From the NCBI GenBank assembly GCA_040387755.1, contig JAZKDB010000002.1:1364001-1428000 (forward strand): a stretch of DNA of 64,000 nt. Reading direction: 5' to 3'. The translations under genes were made by a program, and so were the position numbers. Of this stretch, positions 45,123-53,611 are shown in pieces. How positions within the stretch are numbered: position 1 is the stretch's first letter; each line of letters begins with the position of its first letter. The notes below the pieces were generated by a model that was not told the origin of the DNA, made no database searches, and saw only the letters and a program-made list of their open reading frames with translations. Source of the stretch: Rurimicrobium sp040387755 (GTDB taxonomy: Bacteria > Bacteroidota > Bacteroidia > Chitinophagales > Chitinophagaceae).

Positions 45123-45151
45123 AAAGGTGCAGCCCGAAAGCTGCACCTTTT
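45122..45151 (-). terminator. Terminator after the 45.2-kb gene
   Basis: AAAAGGTGCAGC/GCTGCACCTTTT stem with A-run and T-run on either side. Confidence 0.8.
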
Positions 45152-45152
45152 T

Positions 45153-45548
45153 TTAGTTCATATCCAGCGTGCGGTCAATTTTGAGATCCAGCCAGGGCGG
45201 TTGAAAGTCAAAGCCCGTGATGTCGCCTGCATTCAGGATATATTCGACATCATCGCTGTTCAGGTCATCGGGATTATATTCGTTTACGAGGTCGGACAGG
45301 AAACCTTCATTGCCGCTGTACGGCAGGCTGTGAAAGGTTTCCAGCTTATCACCGTTGAGCATTGCCACCTGGTATTCTTCATTGACCAGGAAAACGTCAC
45401 CACTGTTTCTGTTCATTGCGGGCTTAACTCCTGTGTTGTCAAAATCATCCGGCAGGCCGTTTTCAATCCAGGCATCCAATGTATCCCGCAGCATTTTGAT
45501 TTCACGGTATCCGAAGTCGGCCAGGTTCTCTGTGTAAAAGTTCTGCAT
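45153..45548 (-). CDS. Hypothetical acidic protein
   Basis: 131 residues from ATG 45548 (MQNFYTENLADFGYREIKML). This start was chosen over the longer frame because AGGAAGG lies 8-14 nt upstream. The protein is very acidic and ends in ALNL-free, Asp-rich segments (NEYNPDDLNSDDVEYILNAGDITGF...). No family recognised. Acidic small proteins on plasmids can be anti-restriction DNA mimics, but there is no direct evidence. It lies downstream of the radC-like gene. Confidence 0.5.
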   Translation of the reverse strand: MQNFYTENLADFGYREIKMLRDTLDAWIENGLPDDFDNTGVKPAMNRNSGDVFLVNEEYQVAMLNGDKLETFHSLPYSGNEGFLSDLVNEYNPDDLNSDDVEYILNAGDITGFDFQPPWLDLKIDRTLDMN

Positions 45549-45738
45549 TGTTGTATTCCTTCCTGTAGGTAAATGGTTACAGGGAATGACAACCAAAGAA
45601 CCAGCGCACAAACCTGCTGTTATTTTGGATGGGCGGTGAATCCCGCAACGCGGGAGAGGAAAATAATAGTAGGTGACGAAAGCGGCTTTGGTATGAACCT
45701 GTTACCAACCATTTTCCGTTCTGCAGGACGGGATATAA

Positions 45739-46221
45739 CTATGCCGGGGACGGGAAACAGTCCCAGGTTCGTTCATACGAAGAAAAGCCATCACGGGTGA
45801 TAATCAGATGGTCGTGGAAAGCGATGTCCAGCACCTTGCCCGCTTCCTGTAATTTTTCAGTCAGCTGCCGGTCTGCTTTGCTTGGTGCAATATTACCTGA
45901 TGGGTGGTTATGCGCCAGGATAAGCCCTGATGCTTTGGCTTTAAGCGCAATCGCATAAACAATCTTCGGGTCAACAATACAGCCGGAAATCCAGCCTGAG
46001 GCGATATCTGAAACGCCCAGGCATCGCATATCACGATCCAGCAATAATAGTTTTACCTGTTCGAGTAATTCAATTTTATTGTCATCCCACATAGACCGTA
46101 AAAGCAGCGCGGCATCCTCTGCCGAATTAATCTTCGGACGTTTTGCAGCGGGATGTACATTCCGGTAGCTCAGTTCAATTTCGGCAACCTGTGAGAGTTC
46201 GGCAGAAGTCAGTTCTTTCAT
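45739..46221 (-). CDS. RadC-like JAB-domain protein
   Basis: 160 residues from ATG 46221 (MKELTSAELSQVAEIELSYR), set by an AAAGGA site 6 nt upstream. It contains the RadC/JAB metalloprotease-like core: LLLDRDMRCLGVSDIASGWISGCIVD, then AKASGLILAHNHPSGNIAPSKADRQLTEKL, in which HNHPSG gives the JAMM His pair. Stand-alone short RadC proteins are frequent on mobile elements; their biochemical role is unproven. No N-terminal HhH domain. It lies downstream of the primase in a minus-strand unit. Confidence 0.88.
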   Translation of the reverse strand: MKELTSAELSQVAEIELSYRNVHPAAKRPKINSAEDAALLLRSMWDDNKIELLEQVKLLLLDRDMRCLGVSDIASGWISGCIVDPKIVYAIALKAKASGLILAHNHPSGNIAPSKADRQLTEKLQEAGKVLDIAFHDHLIITRDGFSSYERTWDCFPSPA

Positions 46222-46258
46222 TGTTTTTCCTTTGGTAAAAAGTGGTGCAGATAAGCGG

Positions 46259-47161
46259 TTACAGGCCAAGACGGTGCTTGTGCCATTCGTTCACGTCTTT
46301 GAACTCTTTGTATTTGTCATTCATCCGTTGGTGTTGCAGTCCCGGTTCATTGCTGCAAAACCTGTCCAGTTCTTCTGCTGCGCTGTTTCCTGCATCATCA
46401 TTATCCATCCAGCTGTACAGGATTTTGTAGCCGTAATGACGGATGTATGCCGCGCCATCCTTAATCTGGGAAACCGAATTCAGAATGATCGCATCATCAT
46501 CCAGCGGCTCACCTCCCCGTTGTGTCATTACAGACAGGAAATCCATTAGCCCTTCAAAGATGTGGATGTGGTCGGGCTTCGGGATTTTACCCCGGATAAA
46601 CGTGACCGTTTTCGGACTGACGCAACCTTTGAAATACGGGTTGCGCAACTCGTAACCGCCATCTTCATTATGCAGTCCCAAAGCAAAGAAATTCTTTTGC
46701 GTGTTGTGGTTGAACAGGCGCAGCTGTTGCAGGTATTGGCTGGCAACTTTCTGGTCGATGCCCCGTTCTTTCAGGTATTTAATCAGGGTGGGGTGCTGTA
46801 TTTTCCCTTTCGCACGAATGACCAGTGTCGGGCCATCACTGAGCTGCGGCTCGTGGTGCTGTACCGGAATGGATGGTGCTGTCCAGCTTACATTTTCCAG
46901 CCAGCGCAGGGTATCAGAAATGCCCGCGCTCTTTCCCTGGCTGTTTAGCCAGGAAAGCGCAAACTGGATCGTCTTGCCGCCCTGCTGTGAACCAAAGTCA
47001 TACCAGAGGTTTTTTGCCGGATTTACGTAAAAGCTTGGCGTTCTTTCTTCCCGCAGTGGTGAAAAGTATTGGATGCTGTTCTTTCTTGTCCTGAATGGGA
47101 CATAGCCCAGTTGGTTTAAAAGTTGTTGCAGGCAAATTGCATTTGCAGAATTAATGTTCAA
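46259..47161 (-). CDS. Toprim-type DNA primase-like protein, zinc site lost
   Basis: 300 residues; TTG start at 47161 with AAAAGGA upstream. The N-terminus resembles the DnaG CHC2 region (FSPLREERTPSFYVNPAKNLWYDFGSQQGG), but the zinc ligands expected in CPFH..E.TPSF are Ser and Leu, so no metal finger forms. The Toprim domain has the Glu in HIFEGLMDFLSV and the D-x-D in SWMDNDDAGNSAAEEL. There is no helicase-binding tail. It probably primes replication of the transferred element. Such 300-residue versions are common on Bacteroidota elements. Confidence 0.85.
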   Translation of the reverse strand: MNINSANAICLQQLLNQLGYVPFRTRKNSIQYFSPLREERTPSFYVNPAKNLWYDFGSQQGGKTIQFALSWLNSQGKSAGISDTLRWLENVSWTAPSIPVQHHEPQLSDGPTLVIRAKGKIQHPTLIKYLKERGIDQKVASQYLQQLRLFNHNTQKNFFALGLHNEDGGYELRNPYFKGCVSPKTVTFIRGKIPKPDHIHIFEGLMDFLSVMTQRGGEPLDDDAIILNSVSQIKDGAAYIRHYGYKILYSWMDNDDAGNSAAEELDRFCSNEPGLQHQRMNDKYKEFKDVNEWHKHRLGL

Positions 47162-47174
47162 TTTAATAGTCCTT

Positions 47175-47396
47175 TTATAAAATATTTCCGGCTTGTCTTT
47201 CGTGTGCTGGCTGTACCTGTCGATTTAAGAAGTCCTCCAGTACACTGCGCCTGTAGCGCACCCGGTTTCCTGCCCTTAAAGGTTGCAGGTTGTATCGTTT
47301 AGTGCTGTCCCAAACAGCCAGTGTTCCGGGCGATACATTCAGCAGCTTTGCTGCCATTTTTCGGTCGAGCAAAGGCTCCAACAAAACATTGGTCAT
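47175..47396 (-). CDS. Excisionase-like HTH (MerR/HTH_17) protein
   Basis: 73 residues from ATG 47396, preceded by AAAGGA 6 nt upstream; the longer frame to 47468 lacks such a site. Core LLDRKMAAKLLNVSPGTLAVWDSTKRYNLQPLRAGNRVRYRRSVLEDFLNRQ is a winged HTH of the HTH_17/excisionase family with a D-rich turn and the conserved R-V-R-Y-R-R-S wing. It is the first gene of the minus-strand unit, so likely the element's regulator or directionality factor. Confidence 0.85.
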   Translation of the reverse strand: MTNVLLEPLLDRKMAAKLLNVSPGTLAVWDSTKRYNLQPLRAGNRVRYRRSVLEDFLNRQVQPAHERQAGNIL

Positions 47397-47584
47397 TTGT
47401 TCCTTTCGGTTGTGGCGAGTCGCTTTAAAGCGGATGGCTTTATTACGGAAAGCTGATATGAAAAGCAACTGAAACCCTCTTCGTTATAGGTTGTTAAACG
47501 TTTTGGGCACGCTGGTATGACTTTAATTTCTAGGTGGGAGCATTTTTTTCAAAGGGTCGTTCAATATTTAGGTAATTTTATTTC

Positions 47585-48661
47585 ATGAAAACAAATATTA
47601 GAACGATATATTTTGATGAATCCGGATTTACCGGATACAATTTGTTAGATAAAGACCAACAAGTTTTTTCAATTGGAAGTACTGACATCACTCCTGATGA
47701 AGCAGAAGAAATATTGAAATCTAGTTTTCCTAACTATGCCGGGAAGGAATTCAAATTCAATAATATCTGGGGATCAAAAAATCAAAAGGGTTTAATCGAA
47801 TTAAGTAACAGAATAAGCAATTCAGGTGCTAATTTCTACGGTTGGATGATTGATAAGCGATTTGCAGTGTTAGTTAAAATCGTAGATCAACTTATTGAAC
47901 CCATTACTACGGCAAACGGATTCGATTTTTATGCGAATGGTTTCAATCGTAAATATACCAATTACATTTATTACGGATTTCAAATTCACTCTCCTCAATG
48001 GATCGACTCCCTATTGGAATCTTATCAAAAGTTTAGTCGCTATCCTTCAGAAGTTTCATTAAAACAAATGATCAAAGAATTTGTTGTTTTGAAAAAGAAG
48101 GTTCATAAAAATATTCGTTTGTTTCTCGATCAAATGATTGATGGGGCAAACATTGTCAGTCGTATCTACAATCTAGATGATTACAAAAGAACAAATGAAT
48201 TGCATTTGACTACAATGGTTGCCATGGTTTCGTATTGGCGGGATAATCACGCTGAAGATTTCATTATTGTTCATGATGCAAGTGCAAATTTCTCAAGACA
48301 GAATGAACTGTGGTCTAAAATCACCAATAAGGATGTCAATGAAATTGTTCTGCCAAATGGAGACGGCACAATGACGAATTATCCACTACGGGTTATAGAA
48401 ACCAGAGGGGAAAATTCCATCAATAATTTTTCTATTCAATTGTGTGATTTAATAGGCGGGTTTATTTCTCGGTATTTTGCACCTGATCTCACTGAAAAAG
48501 ACAAGGAATTTATTGATCAATGCGTTACTGCGGGTATGGATAAGTTAATGTATAATTCTATAAAGCCAGCTACAGATTTTCCTGAATTCCCCCCGAAACG
48601 GTTGAGTGGACCTGATGTGGTAGATAAAATGACAAGTATAATAAATGCTCGATCCAAATGA
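47585..48661 (+). CDS. DUF3800-family protein (RNase H-like fold)
   Basis: 358 residues. It begins TIYFDESGFTGYNLLD, the D-E-S-G strand of DUF3800. IIVHDASANFS (around 230) and NFSIQLCDLIGGFISR (around 285) supply the later acidic positions of the predicted RNase H-like metal site. Members are found widely in defence islands, but activity is unproven. The gene is AT-rich compared with its neighbours in the nested element and probably arrived separately as cargo. It converges on the DUF2958 gene through a shared hairpin. Confidence 0.75.
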   Translation: MKTNIRTIYFDESGFTGYNLLDKDQQVFSIGSTDITPDEAEEILKSSFPNYAGKEFKFNNIWGSKNQKGLIELSNRISNSGANFYGWMIDKRFAVLVKIVDQLIEPITTANGFDFYANGFNRKYTNYIYYGFQIHSPQWIDSLLESYQKFSRYPSEVSLKQMIKEFVVLKKKVHKNIRLFLDQMIDGANIVSRIYNLDDYKRTNELHLTTMVAMVSYWRDNHAEDFIIVHDASANFSRQNELWSKITNKDVNEIVLPNGDGTMTNYPLRVIETRGENSINNFSIQLCDLIGGFISRYFAPDLTEKDKEFIDQCVTAGMDKLMYNSIKPATDFPEFPPKRLSGPDVVDKMTSIINARSK

Positions 48662-48662
48662 A

Positions 48663-48687
48663 AATGCCGCCTAAAAGGCGGCATTTA
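48663..48687. terminator. Bidirectional terminator between 48661(+) and 48688(-)
   Basis: AAATGCCGCC/GGCGGCATTT stem with loop TAAAA between convergent genes. Confidence 0.8.
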
Positions 48688-49080
48688 TTATGGTTGTAAT
48701 TTGTTTTTCTGTTTACGCAAATTCGTTGCCTGTAGTAAAAGCGTCTCACTTGTTGTGATTTGTTCTGCCATTCTTGCTGCGTCTGCATATACGGTCATCG
48801 GATATAAACCTTCAAAGTTTAGATCGCGTTCGACAGGCAAACCCAAGGTGCCGCGCACCGATTTGATTTCATTAAGATCAACATATCCTAATTCCGGAAA
48901 ACCCATACCGAGATCACAAAGTCCGAATGCTAGTCGCGGTTCATCAGGATCGATTTCGCTGATTAACCAAGTTGCGTTTGCATCAGGCGTAAACAGTTTA
49001 ACCACCGGGGTGTGATTTTGATCCCTGTTCGCGCCATTTTTCTTTAACTGTTCTAGTTGTTCCGTTGTAAATAATTCCAT
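48688..49080 (-). CDS. DUF2958 protein
   Basis: 130 residues from ATG 49080, placed after a GAGG site. It matches DUF2958 throughout: VVKLFTPDANATWLISEIDPDEPRLAFGLCDLGMGFPELGYVDLNEIKSVRGTLGLPVERDLNF. The family is common on plasmids and integrative elements, with no known function. Single gene of the nested element. Confidence 0.8.
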   Translation of the reverse strand: MELFTTEQLEQLKKNGANRDQNHTPVVKLFTPDANATWLISEIDPDEPRLAFGLCDLGMGFPELGYVDLNEIKSVRGTLGLPVERDLNFEGLYPMTVYADAARMAEQITTSETLLLQATNLRKQKNKLQP

Positions 49081-49282
49081 TGCTCGCATACCTCGTTGTT
49101 GAAAGGAGACGGAGAATGACAGCGGAACAAAATGCAGCAGCAGATTTTAGTAATTTCGGTAAACAAATAAATTGGGTTACACGTACAGGAGGAATTTAGC
49201 ATTAATAAACTGTAACGGATGGGTATTTAAGCGTGGTATTTTCGGTGGTTTGCTATGTATTTCCCTTCAACCGGGAGTCGAA

Positions 49283-49471
49283 ATGAGCAAAGATGTATCG
49301 ATGGAAGAACTAGAAGAAGCCTATGCAATTATTGCGGACATCATCCGCAAAAGGGGCGAAAAATTTCTTCCAATCTTTAAACGACTGCACGAAGAAGTAT
49401 TGCAACGCAGGGTGAACCAAAGTCTTATAGATATTGCATTACAGGTAAGCAGTGCAAATCGTCAGATGTAG
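49283..49471 (+). CDS. Small helical hypothetical protein
   Basis: 62 residues from ATG 49283, preceded by GGGAG at a normal spacing; upstream codons of the open frame lack any start signal. Sequence MSKDVSMEELEEAYAIIADI then IRKRGEKFLPIFKRLHEEVLQ is helical and charged. Unknown function. It overlaps the convergent CoiA-like gene by 10 nt. Confidence 0.5.
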   Translation: MSKDVSMEELEEAYAIIADIIRKRGEKFLPIFKRLHEEVLQRRVNQSLIDIALQVSSANRQM

Positions 49472-50274
49472 TGTTTTATGAAATTTGCTTTGCTGACCAA
49501 CTTAAAATAAGGTTTCTGATCTTGCGGATTTTTTCTGTATTTAAGCCATCGCAGGCAATCATCCCCAAAATCAAAAAATACCGGCGCGCTACAATTAAGC
49601 CAGGCTTTTCTTTTATACCGCCAATCAAAAGTCTCGTATAGCAACGGGTTTTTAGTTGCTTTATGCCGCGCTTTAATAAATAGCTTTTCACCAAAACTAC
49701 GTACGCGACCTTCTTCCGGGTCTTGTGGATATTCCGCTATTCTCCTTAACATTAAGCTGTTCATAAAGTTAATGGCTTCATTAGAATTTGTTGGATAGTT
49801 GTATGATTTGCTATGCCTGGAATATCCGCAGATTTCATATTGTGCAAGTAAAGGATGTTCGGGATCAGGAATTGGAAAAGCGTCAATCTGGTTGCGAAAC
49901 GACTGGGCATTGATAATCCAGATTAGCTTGTCGTAGAAATTTACTCTGCTTGTTAACTCTTCAAAGGATATTGGTGAATTCTGAAATTCTATTGTTACAC
50001 CTTTTGGTGTATGAATATCTGCTCTATGTAAATCCCCATTTTCAGCAAAGAAAACTACTTCTCTATACTCTTCCGGGAATTGATTTTTCCAATTAAGATG
50101 CCATTCAGTTTCGGGTTCCCACCAAGTATCACAATCCCGTAATGAGTTGTGCGCCCAATGATGAATTTTGACACTGCCACACTTTGCGGTTACATCTTTT
50201 TTGCATCCGGTGCATATGCCTTTTAGTCCCTTTGCGGGCTTTGTTCGTATTCCATCAACAAGAGCGTATTGCAT
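49462..50274 (-). CDS. CoiA-like nuclease-fold protein
   Basis: 270 residues. It fits the competence protein CoiA family: an N-terminal Cys pair module (GICTGCKKDVTAKCG), then VKIHHWAHNSLRDCD, EWHLNWKNQFPEEYREV, HRADIHTPKGVTIEFQNSPIS. The H-W-A-H, E-W-x-x-x-W-K, A-D and I-E-x-Q residues form the predicted PD-(D/E)XK-like nuclease site. In mobile elements such proteins are predicted nucleases, possibly against incoming DNA. Its lower GC suggests separate acquisition. No competence genes are nearby. Confidence 0.75.
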   Translation of the reverse strand: MQYALVDGIRTKPAKGLKGICTGCKKDVTAKCGSVKIHHWAHNSLRDCDTWWEPETEWHLNWKNQFPEEYREVVFFAENGDLHRADIHTPKGVTIEFQNSPISFEELTSRVNFYDKLIWIINAQSFRNQIDAFPIPDPEHPLLAQYEICGYSRHSKSYNYPTNSNEAINFMNSLMLRRIAEYPQDPEEGRVRSFGEKLFIKARHKATKNPLLYETFDWRYKRKAWLNCSAPVFFDFGDDCLRWLKYRKNPQDQKPYFKLVSKANFIKHYI

Positions 50275-50568
50275 AATGAGTGCCTTTATAGTGAATAATC
50301 AAAAGTACTGAGAATGTAATCTTGAATACACCGGAACTATAAGCTATCATCACCGTGAATATTTGAACACATTCCAATAAATATTCCTGAAAACAGTAAT
50401 TTTTATCGGCAAAGTAAGTAGATGTTTTCATTGGATAAAGTAACAACACCGAGATCGTGAAAACGGCCACCTCCTCCGCCAATCTCCCAGGTTTAATAAC
50501 GTATTATATCCCTGATTTGTTTGCGGATTGCTGGCTAAATGCAGCAACCGAATATGTACTGCTGCTAA

Positions 50569-50607
50569 ATCGTTTCACGAACTCATACACATTTGAGGTG
50601 AAACGAT
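50569..50607. promoter_or_regulatory. Inverted repeat over the ribosome site of the nested integrase
   Basis: ATCGTTTCAC (50569-50578) and GTGAAACGAT (50598-50607) form a perfect 10-bp inverted repeat whose right arm covers the end of the GAGG site and the first bases of the ATG at 50606. It could be an operator or an RNA hairpin that hides the start. Confidence 0.55.
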
Positions 50608-51889
50608 GGTCTTTCTGGCCCGCATTGGTACACGCTATTATTATAATCGACGTGTCCCCGAAGAACTCCGCGAATACGATCCCCGCACCCTGGTAAGGGT
50701 TTCCCTGAAAACAGACAGCAAGCGGCTTGCCAGTCGCAAGGCTGCTGAATTCAATTCCCGTTTAGAAGATTACTGGCAAGGCCTGGTCGCAACTGACCAG
50801 CCCCATATGCCTGCTAAGTTCCGTCAGACCGTGCGTGTTGCGCGTCAGATGGGCTTTGCCTACCAATCAATGTCGGAAGTGGCCGCCTTGCCGCTTCGCG
50901 AATTGATTGACCGTGTGCTGGCCTTAAGAGACGCAACTCCCATCCAGGTAGACGTTGCTTTGGGGGCTAAAGAAGGTTCCCCTGTCCCGCAGACAACTGT
51001 TCAGGATGCCCTGGAAAAGTTTTGGGAAATCACTGCTGACAAGGTGATGAATAAAACGGAAGCGCAATTGCGTAAGTGGCGTAATCCTCGCATAAAAGCG
51101 GTAAAGAACTTTATCCGTATTGCGGGCAATAAGCAGCTTAAAAACCTGATGCGCGAAGATATTGTCGCTTTCCGGGACTGGTGGATTATCCGGGTTCAGG
51201 AAGAAGATATCAGCCCTGAAACTGCGAACAAAGACTTTATTCACCTGAAAGGTGTTTTAGAGGCTGTTTCCGACCACGAAAAACTGGATTTGAATATCGA
51301 GCATCTGTTTAAAAAACTTGCACTCGAAAACCGTTTCCAGCAAATACGGGAACCGTTTACGGACGAGCAGATCAAAGCTGTTTTGCACAGTCCCAAACTG
51401 GAAAATACGCATAAGGAATGCCAGCTTCTCTTATCAGTAATGGCCGAGACAGGCGCACGTCCGAGCGAACTGGCGGGCTTGCTGCCCGAAGATATTTGCC
51501 TGGATGCACCTGTACCGCATATCTCTATCAAAGACCGGAAAGAGAGGCCGCTGAAAAACAAGCACAGTCAAAGGGTGATCCCATTGGTGGGCTATGCTCT
51601 TGATGCACTTAGAAAAATGCCGAACGGCTTTGAGTATTATCGAGACCGGGTTGATAGTATGACCACCGCTATCAATAAGTTTCTTCGAGCTAATGAAATG
51701 ATGCCTTCTGAAAACCATAGCCTGTATTCGCTTCGCCATAGTTTTCAGGACAGGATTTTAAGCGTAGATACGCCGGACAGAATTCAGGCGGAGCTTATGG
51801 GGCACCGTTTTCAGCGCCCTAAATACGGCAAGGGTGGAACGCTGGAACATAAGCGGGAATGGCTGAACAAGGTTTGTTTGAAAAATTAA
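50606..51889 (+). CDS. Tyrosine recombinase of the nested element
   Basis: 427 residues. The N-terminus VFLARIGTRYYYNRRVPEEL is the DUF6538-type arm domain found in many element integrases. The catalytic domain shows AETGARPSELAGL (Arg), the DRKERPLKNKHSQRVIPL strand pair, HSLYSLRHSFQDR (H-x-x-R), MGHRFQRPKYGKGG with the second His and the Tyr. Length and GC content differ from the integrase at 18 kb. It sits at the right edge of the GC-rich block, so att should lie near 51.9 kb or upstream. Start at ATG 50606 with GAGG before it. Confidence 0.88.
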   Translation: MVFLARIGTRYYYNRRVPEELREYDPRTLVRVSLKTDSKRLASRKAAEFNSRLEDYWQGLVATDQPHMPAKFRQTVRVARQMGFAYQSMSEVAALPLRELIDRVLALRDATPIQVDVALGAKEGSPVPQTTVQDALEKFWEITADKVMNKTEAQLRKWRNPRIKAVKNFIRIAGNKQLKNLMREDIVAFRDWWIIRVQEEDISPETANKDFIHLKGVLEAVSDHEKLDLNIEHLFKKLALENRFQQIREPFTDEQIKAVLHSPKLENTHKECQLLLSVMAETGARPSELAGLLPEDICLDAPVPHISIKDRKERPLKNKHSQRVIPLVGYALDALRKMPNGFEYYRDRVDSMTTAINKFLRANEMMPSENHSLYSLRHSFQDRILSVDTPDRIQAELMGHRFQRPKYGKGGTLEHKREWLNKVCLKN

Positions 51890-51966
51890 GTTGCTAATTT
51901 ATCCAGCAAATTATCGGTGCGATTATCTTTTCTTTGTAATACTTCCTTGGCAGAAATATTATTTTT

Positions 51967-52749
51967 ATGACGTATGACAGAATGAAATCTTTTATTTTGG
52001 ATTGGCTGATCAATTGCTCGAACGGTTTTAATGCAACAATTGAAAATATTGAGAAGGCTATAGTTGATTATGATCCACAGTTAAAACTGCGCATCAATAA
52101 TCCATCCTATCATAGTGCAAAAGGTTTTTTTCAATCTGAAATGAGGGCTGCATTAGACGATCTAAAGTCAACAAAGCTTATTGAAGAATACGTTTCAGCA
52201 GATATATTTACCCAAGATGAAAATGGTAATCCTGTCACCCTTCAAAAGATACAATTTTCTGCAACTCGAGAGGGTAGATCATACCATAAATACACAAAAA
52301 TTAAAGGTAGAGTTGGTGAGGCAGAGATTTATGGACTATCCAAAGGTCTTTATTATATGAATAGTTATGGGCCTGTAATTTTAGAAGATATCAAAGAGAT
52401 AGTAAAGGAAAAGCAATCACCCTTTAATGTACCTGTTCTAAGAACATTCTTAATTGACGAAGGTTTTTGTAAACCTGGAAAAACTCATTTAAATGATAAC
52501 AGAACAATTGTTGAATTTACCAAAACCGGAAGAAAACTAAAAAGAGCGGGATCGTACTTGGAATATTTGCGCCAAAAAAATGAGGAATATACTACAAAGG
52601 AAGAAAAGCTAAAAATAGAAACAGAACTACTTAAATACCAAAAGCAAATTTCGGAATGGCAAATCAGATGGGGTAATAAAATTGTTTGGATTAATTTATT
52701 AATTGCAGTCGTTGCAATAATAGTAAGTGCTATCGTTTCTAAACTATAA
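51967..52749 (+). CDS. Hypothetical protein with winged-helix-like N-terminus and C-terminal TM
   Basis: 260 residues. The first 100 residues (FILDWLINCSNGFNATIENIEKAI ... ALDDLKSTKLIEEYVSADIF) read like a tandem winged helix. A coiled coil (about 195-230) and one C-terminal membrane segment follow (IVWINLLIAVVAIIVSAIVSKL), so it is tail-anchored with the domain in the cytoplasm. No family recognised. First AT-rich gene after the nested element; the next genes are on the other strand. Confidence 0.5.
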   Translation: MTYDRMKSFILDWLINCSNGFNATIENIEKAIVDYDPQLKLRINNPSYHSAKGFFQSEMRAALDDLKSTKLIEEYVSADIFTQDENGNPVTLQKIQFSATREGRSYHKYTKIKGRVGEAEIYGLSKGLYYMNSYGPVILEDIKEIVKEKQSPFNVPVLRTFLIDEGFCKPGKTHLNDNRTIVEFTKTGRKLKRAGSYLEYLRQKNEEYTTKEEKLKIETELLKYQKQISEWQIRWGNKIVWINLLIAVVAIIVSAIVSKL

Positions 52750-52783
52750 CGATAATAAGAAATAGAATTTCATTCAATTAGAT

Positions 52784-53542
52784 TTACGGTTTTTCCTTTT
52801 CCAATAAAATAAGAATATTGCTGAAACCATCAAGCATTAATTTTGTATGGTCATTAAAATAATTTGCGATTTCAGTTTTCCTCTTTTGCCAACTCTCCAA
52901 AAATGCTGGATCATTTGGGTTGAAAATATGTTCATACTTAGCAGTGGTCTCCGGCGTTAAATAATGAACAATGTTTAGTCTGCTTTTATTCAAAATAGAA
53001 TACTCAGTCTCTTTAAATTTTTTAATCCAGTTATAGTTTGAATTATTTGTGAATTCAGTTTCAAGAGCCTCAATGACTTTACTAAAATCGATCTGTCGTG
53101 GTTTTAATTTTGTTTCAAAACAATGAGCAAGCATATCCCCAATTTTATCCCAATAATTATAGGTAGTCTGATACGCTGCATTTGTGAACATTGAATATCT
53201 CAGACTACTTAAATTCTGATAATTTGAGTAAATCGTTTCCCCATTAAAATTTATTCCCGTATCGAGCGGATTGTTGATGTAAGGTCTGTGCAAATACAAG
53301 TTAGCTGTATGAAACATTAGTTCCTTTGATAAAAAAACAAGGTCATCAAAAATTTTATGGAGAGTTAGAAAATCCTCCCCAGGTTGTGCATAAAAACCAA
53401 TTATATCTAGATACCTCTGGAGTAAATTCTCATTAGGGCTACTACTATGATAATTATTCGAGGAAAGAGACAAAATCCCTTCTCTCTTGTAAATAACCTC
53501 TATTAAGTTTTGGTATTTGTGAATTATTTCGATCTCTTCCAT
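52784..53542 (-). CDS. Hypothetical 252-residue protein
   Basis: Soluble and helical; no recognised family. LLQRYLDIIGFYAQPGEDFLTLHKIFDDLVFLSKEL and AKYEHIFNPNDPAFLESWQKRKTEIANYFNDH are typical segments, with a recurring aromatic/helix pattern similar to HEPN- or four-helix-type proteins, but the conserved R-x4-H is not visible. It is separated from the next gene by 69 nt on the same strand, so the two may form a unit. Confidence 0.4.
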   Translation of the reverse strand: MEEIEIIHKYQNLIEVIYKREGILSLSSNNYHSSSPNENLLQRYLDIIGFYAQPGEDFLTLHKIFDDLVFLSKELMFHTANLYLHRPYINNPLDTGINFNGETIYSNYQNLSSLRYSMFTNAAYQTTYNYWDKIGDMLAHCFETKLKPRQIDFSKVIEALETEFTNNSNYNWIKKFKETEYSILNKSRLNIVHYLTPETTAKYEHIFNPNDPAFLESWQKRKTEIANYFNDHTKLMLDGFSNILILLEKEKP

Positions 53543-53611
53543 ATTGAATTAAATTACGATAAAGATTTTTACAGGTTAAGGTTATAGCGCTATATAAAAA
53601 ATACTGAGGGA

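Larger units (their letters stand above)
41240..51900. mobile_element. Putative nested GC-rich mobilizable element
   Basis: From about 41.3 to 51.9 kb most genes are visibly GC-richer than both neighbours (exceptions: the DUF3800 and CoiA-like genes). The block has its own relaxase (MobF), primase, RadC-like protein, HTH gene and tyrosine recombinase at its right edge, and uses Shine-Dalgarno sites (AAAGGA, AGGAAGG, GGGAG). Ends are approximate: I found no convincing direct repeat at 41.1-41.35 kb against 51.9 kb, so the att sites are unknown or decayed. Confidence 0.55.

Noticed and set aside
50457..50696. 79-codon frame before the nested integrase
   Set aside because: Overlaps the integrase start in another frame and lacks a ribosome site and similarity.
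41100..51966. Direct repeats as ends of the nested element
   Set aside because: I compared the sequence around 41.1-41.35 kb with 50.3-50.6 and 51.9 kb and found no match longer than chance.
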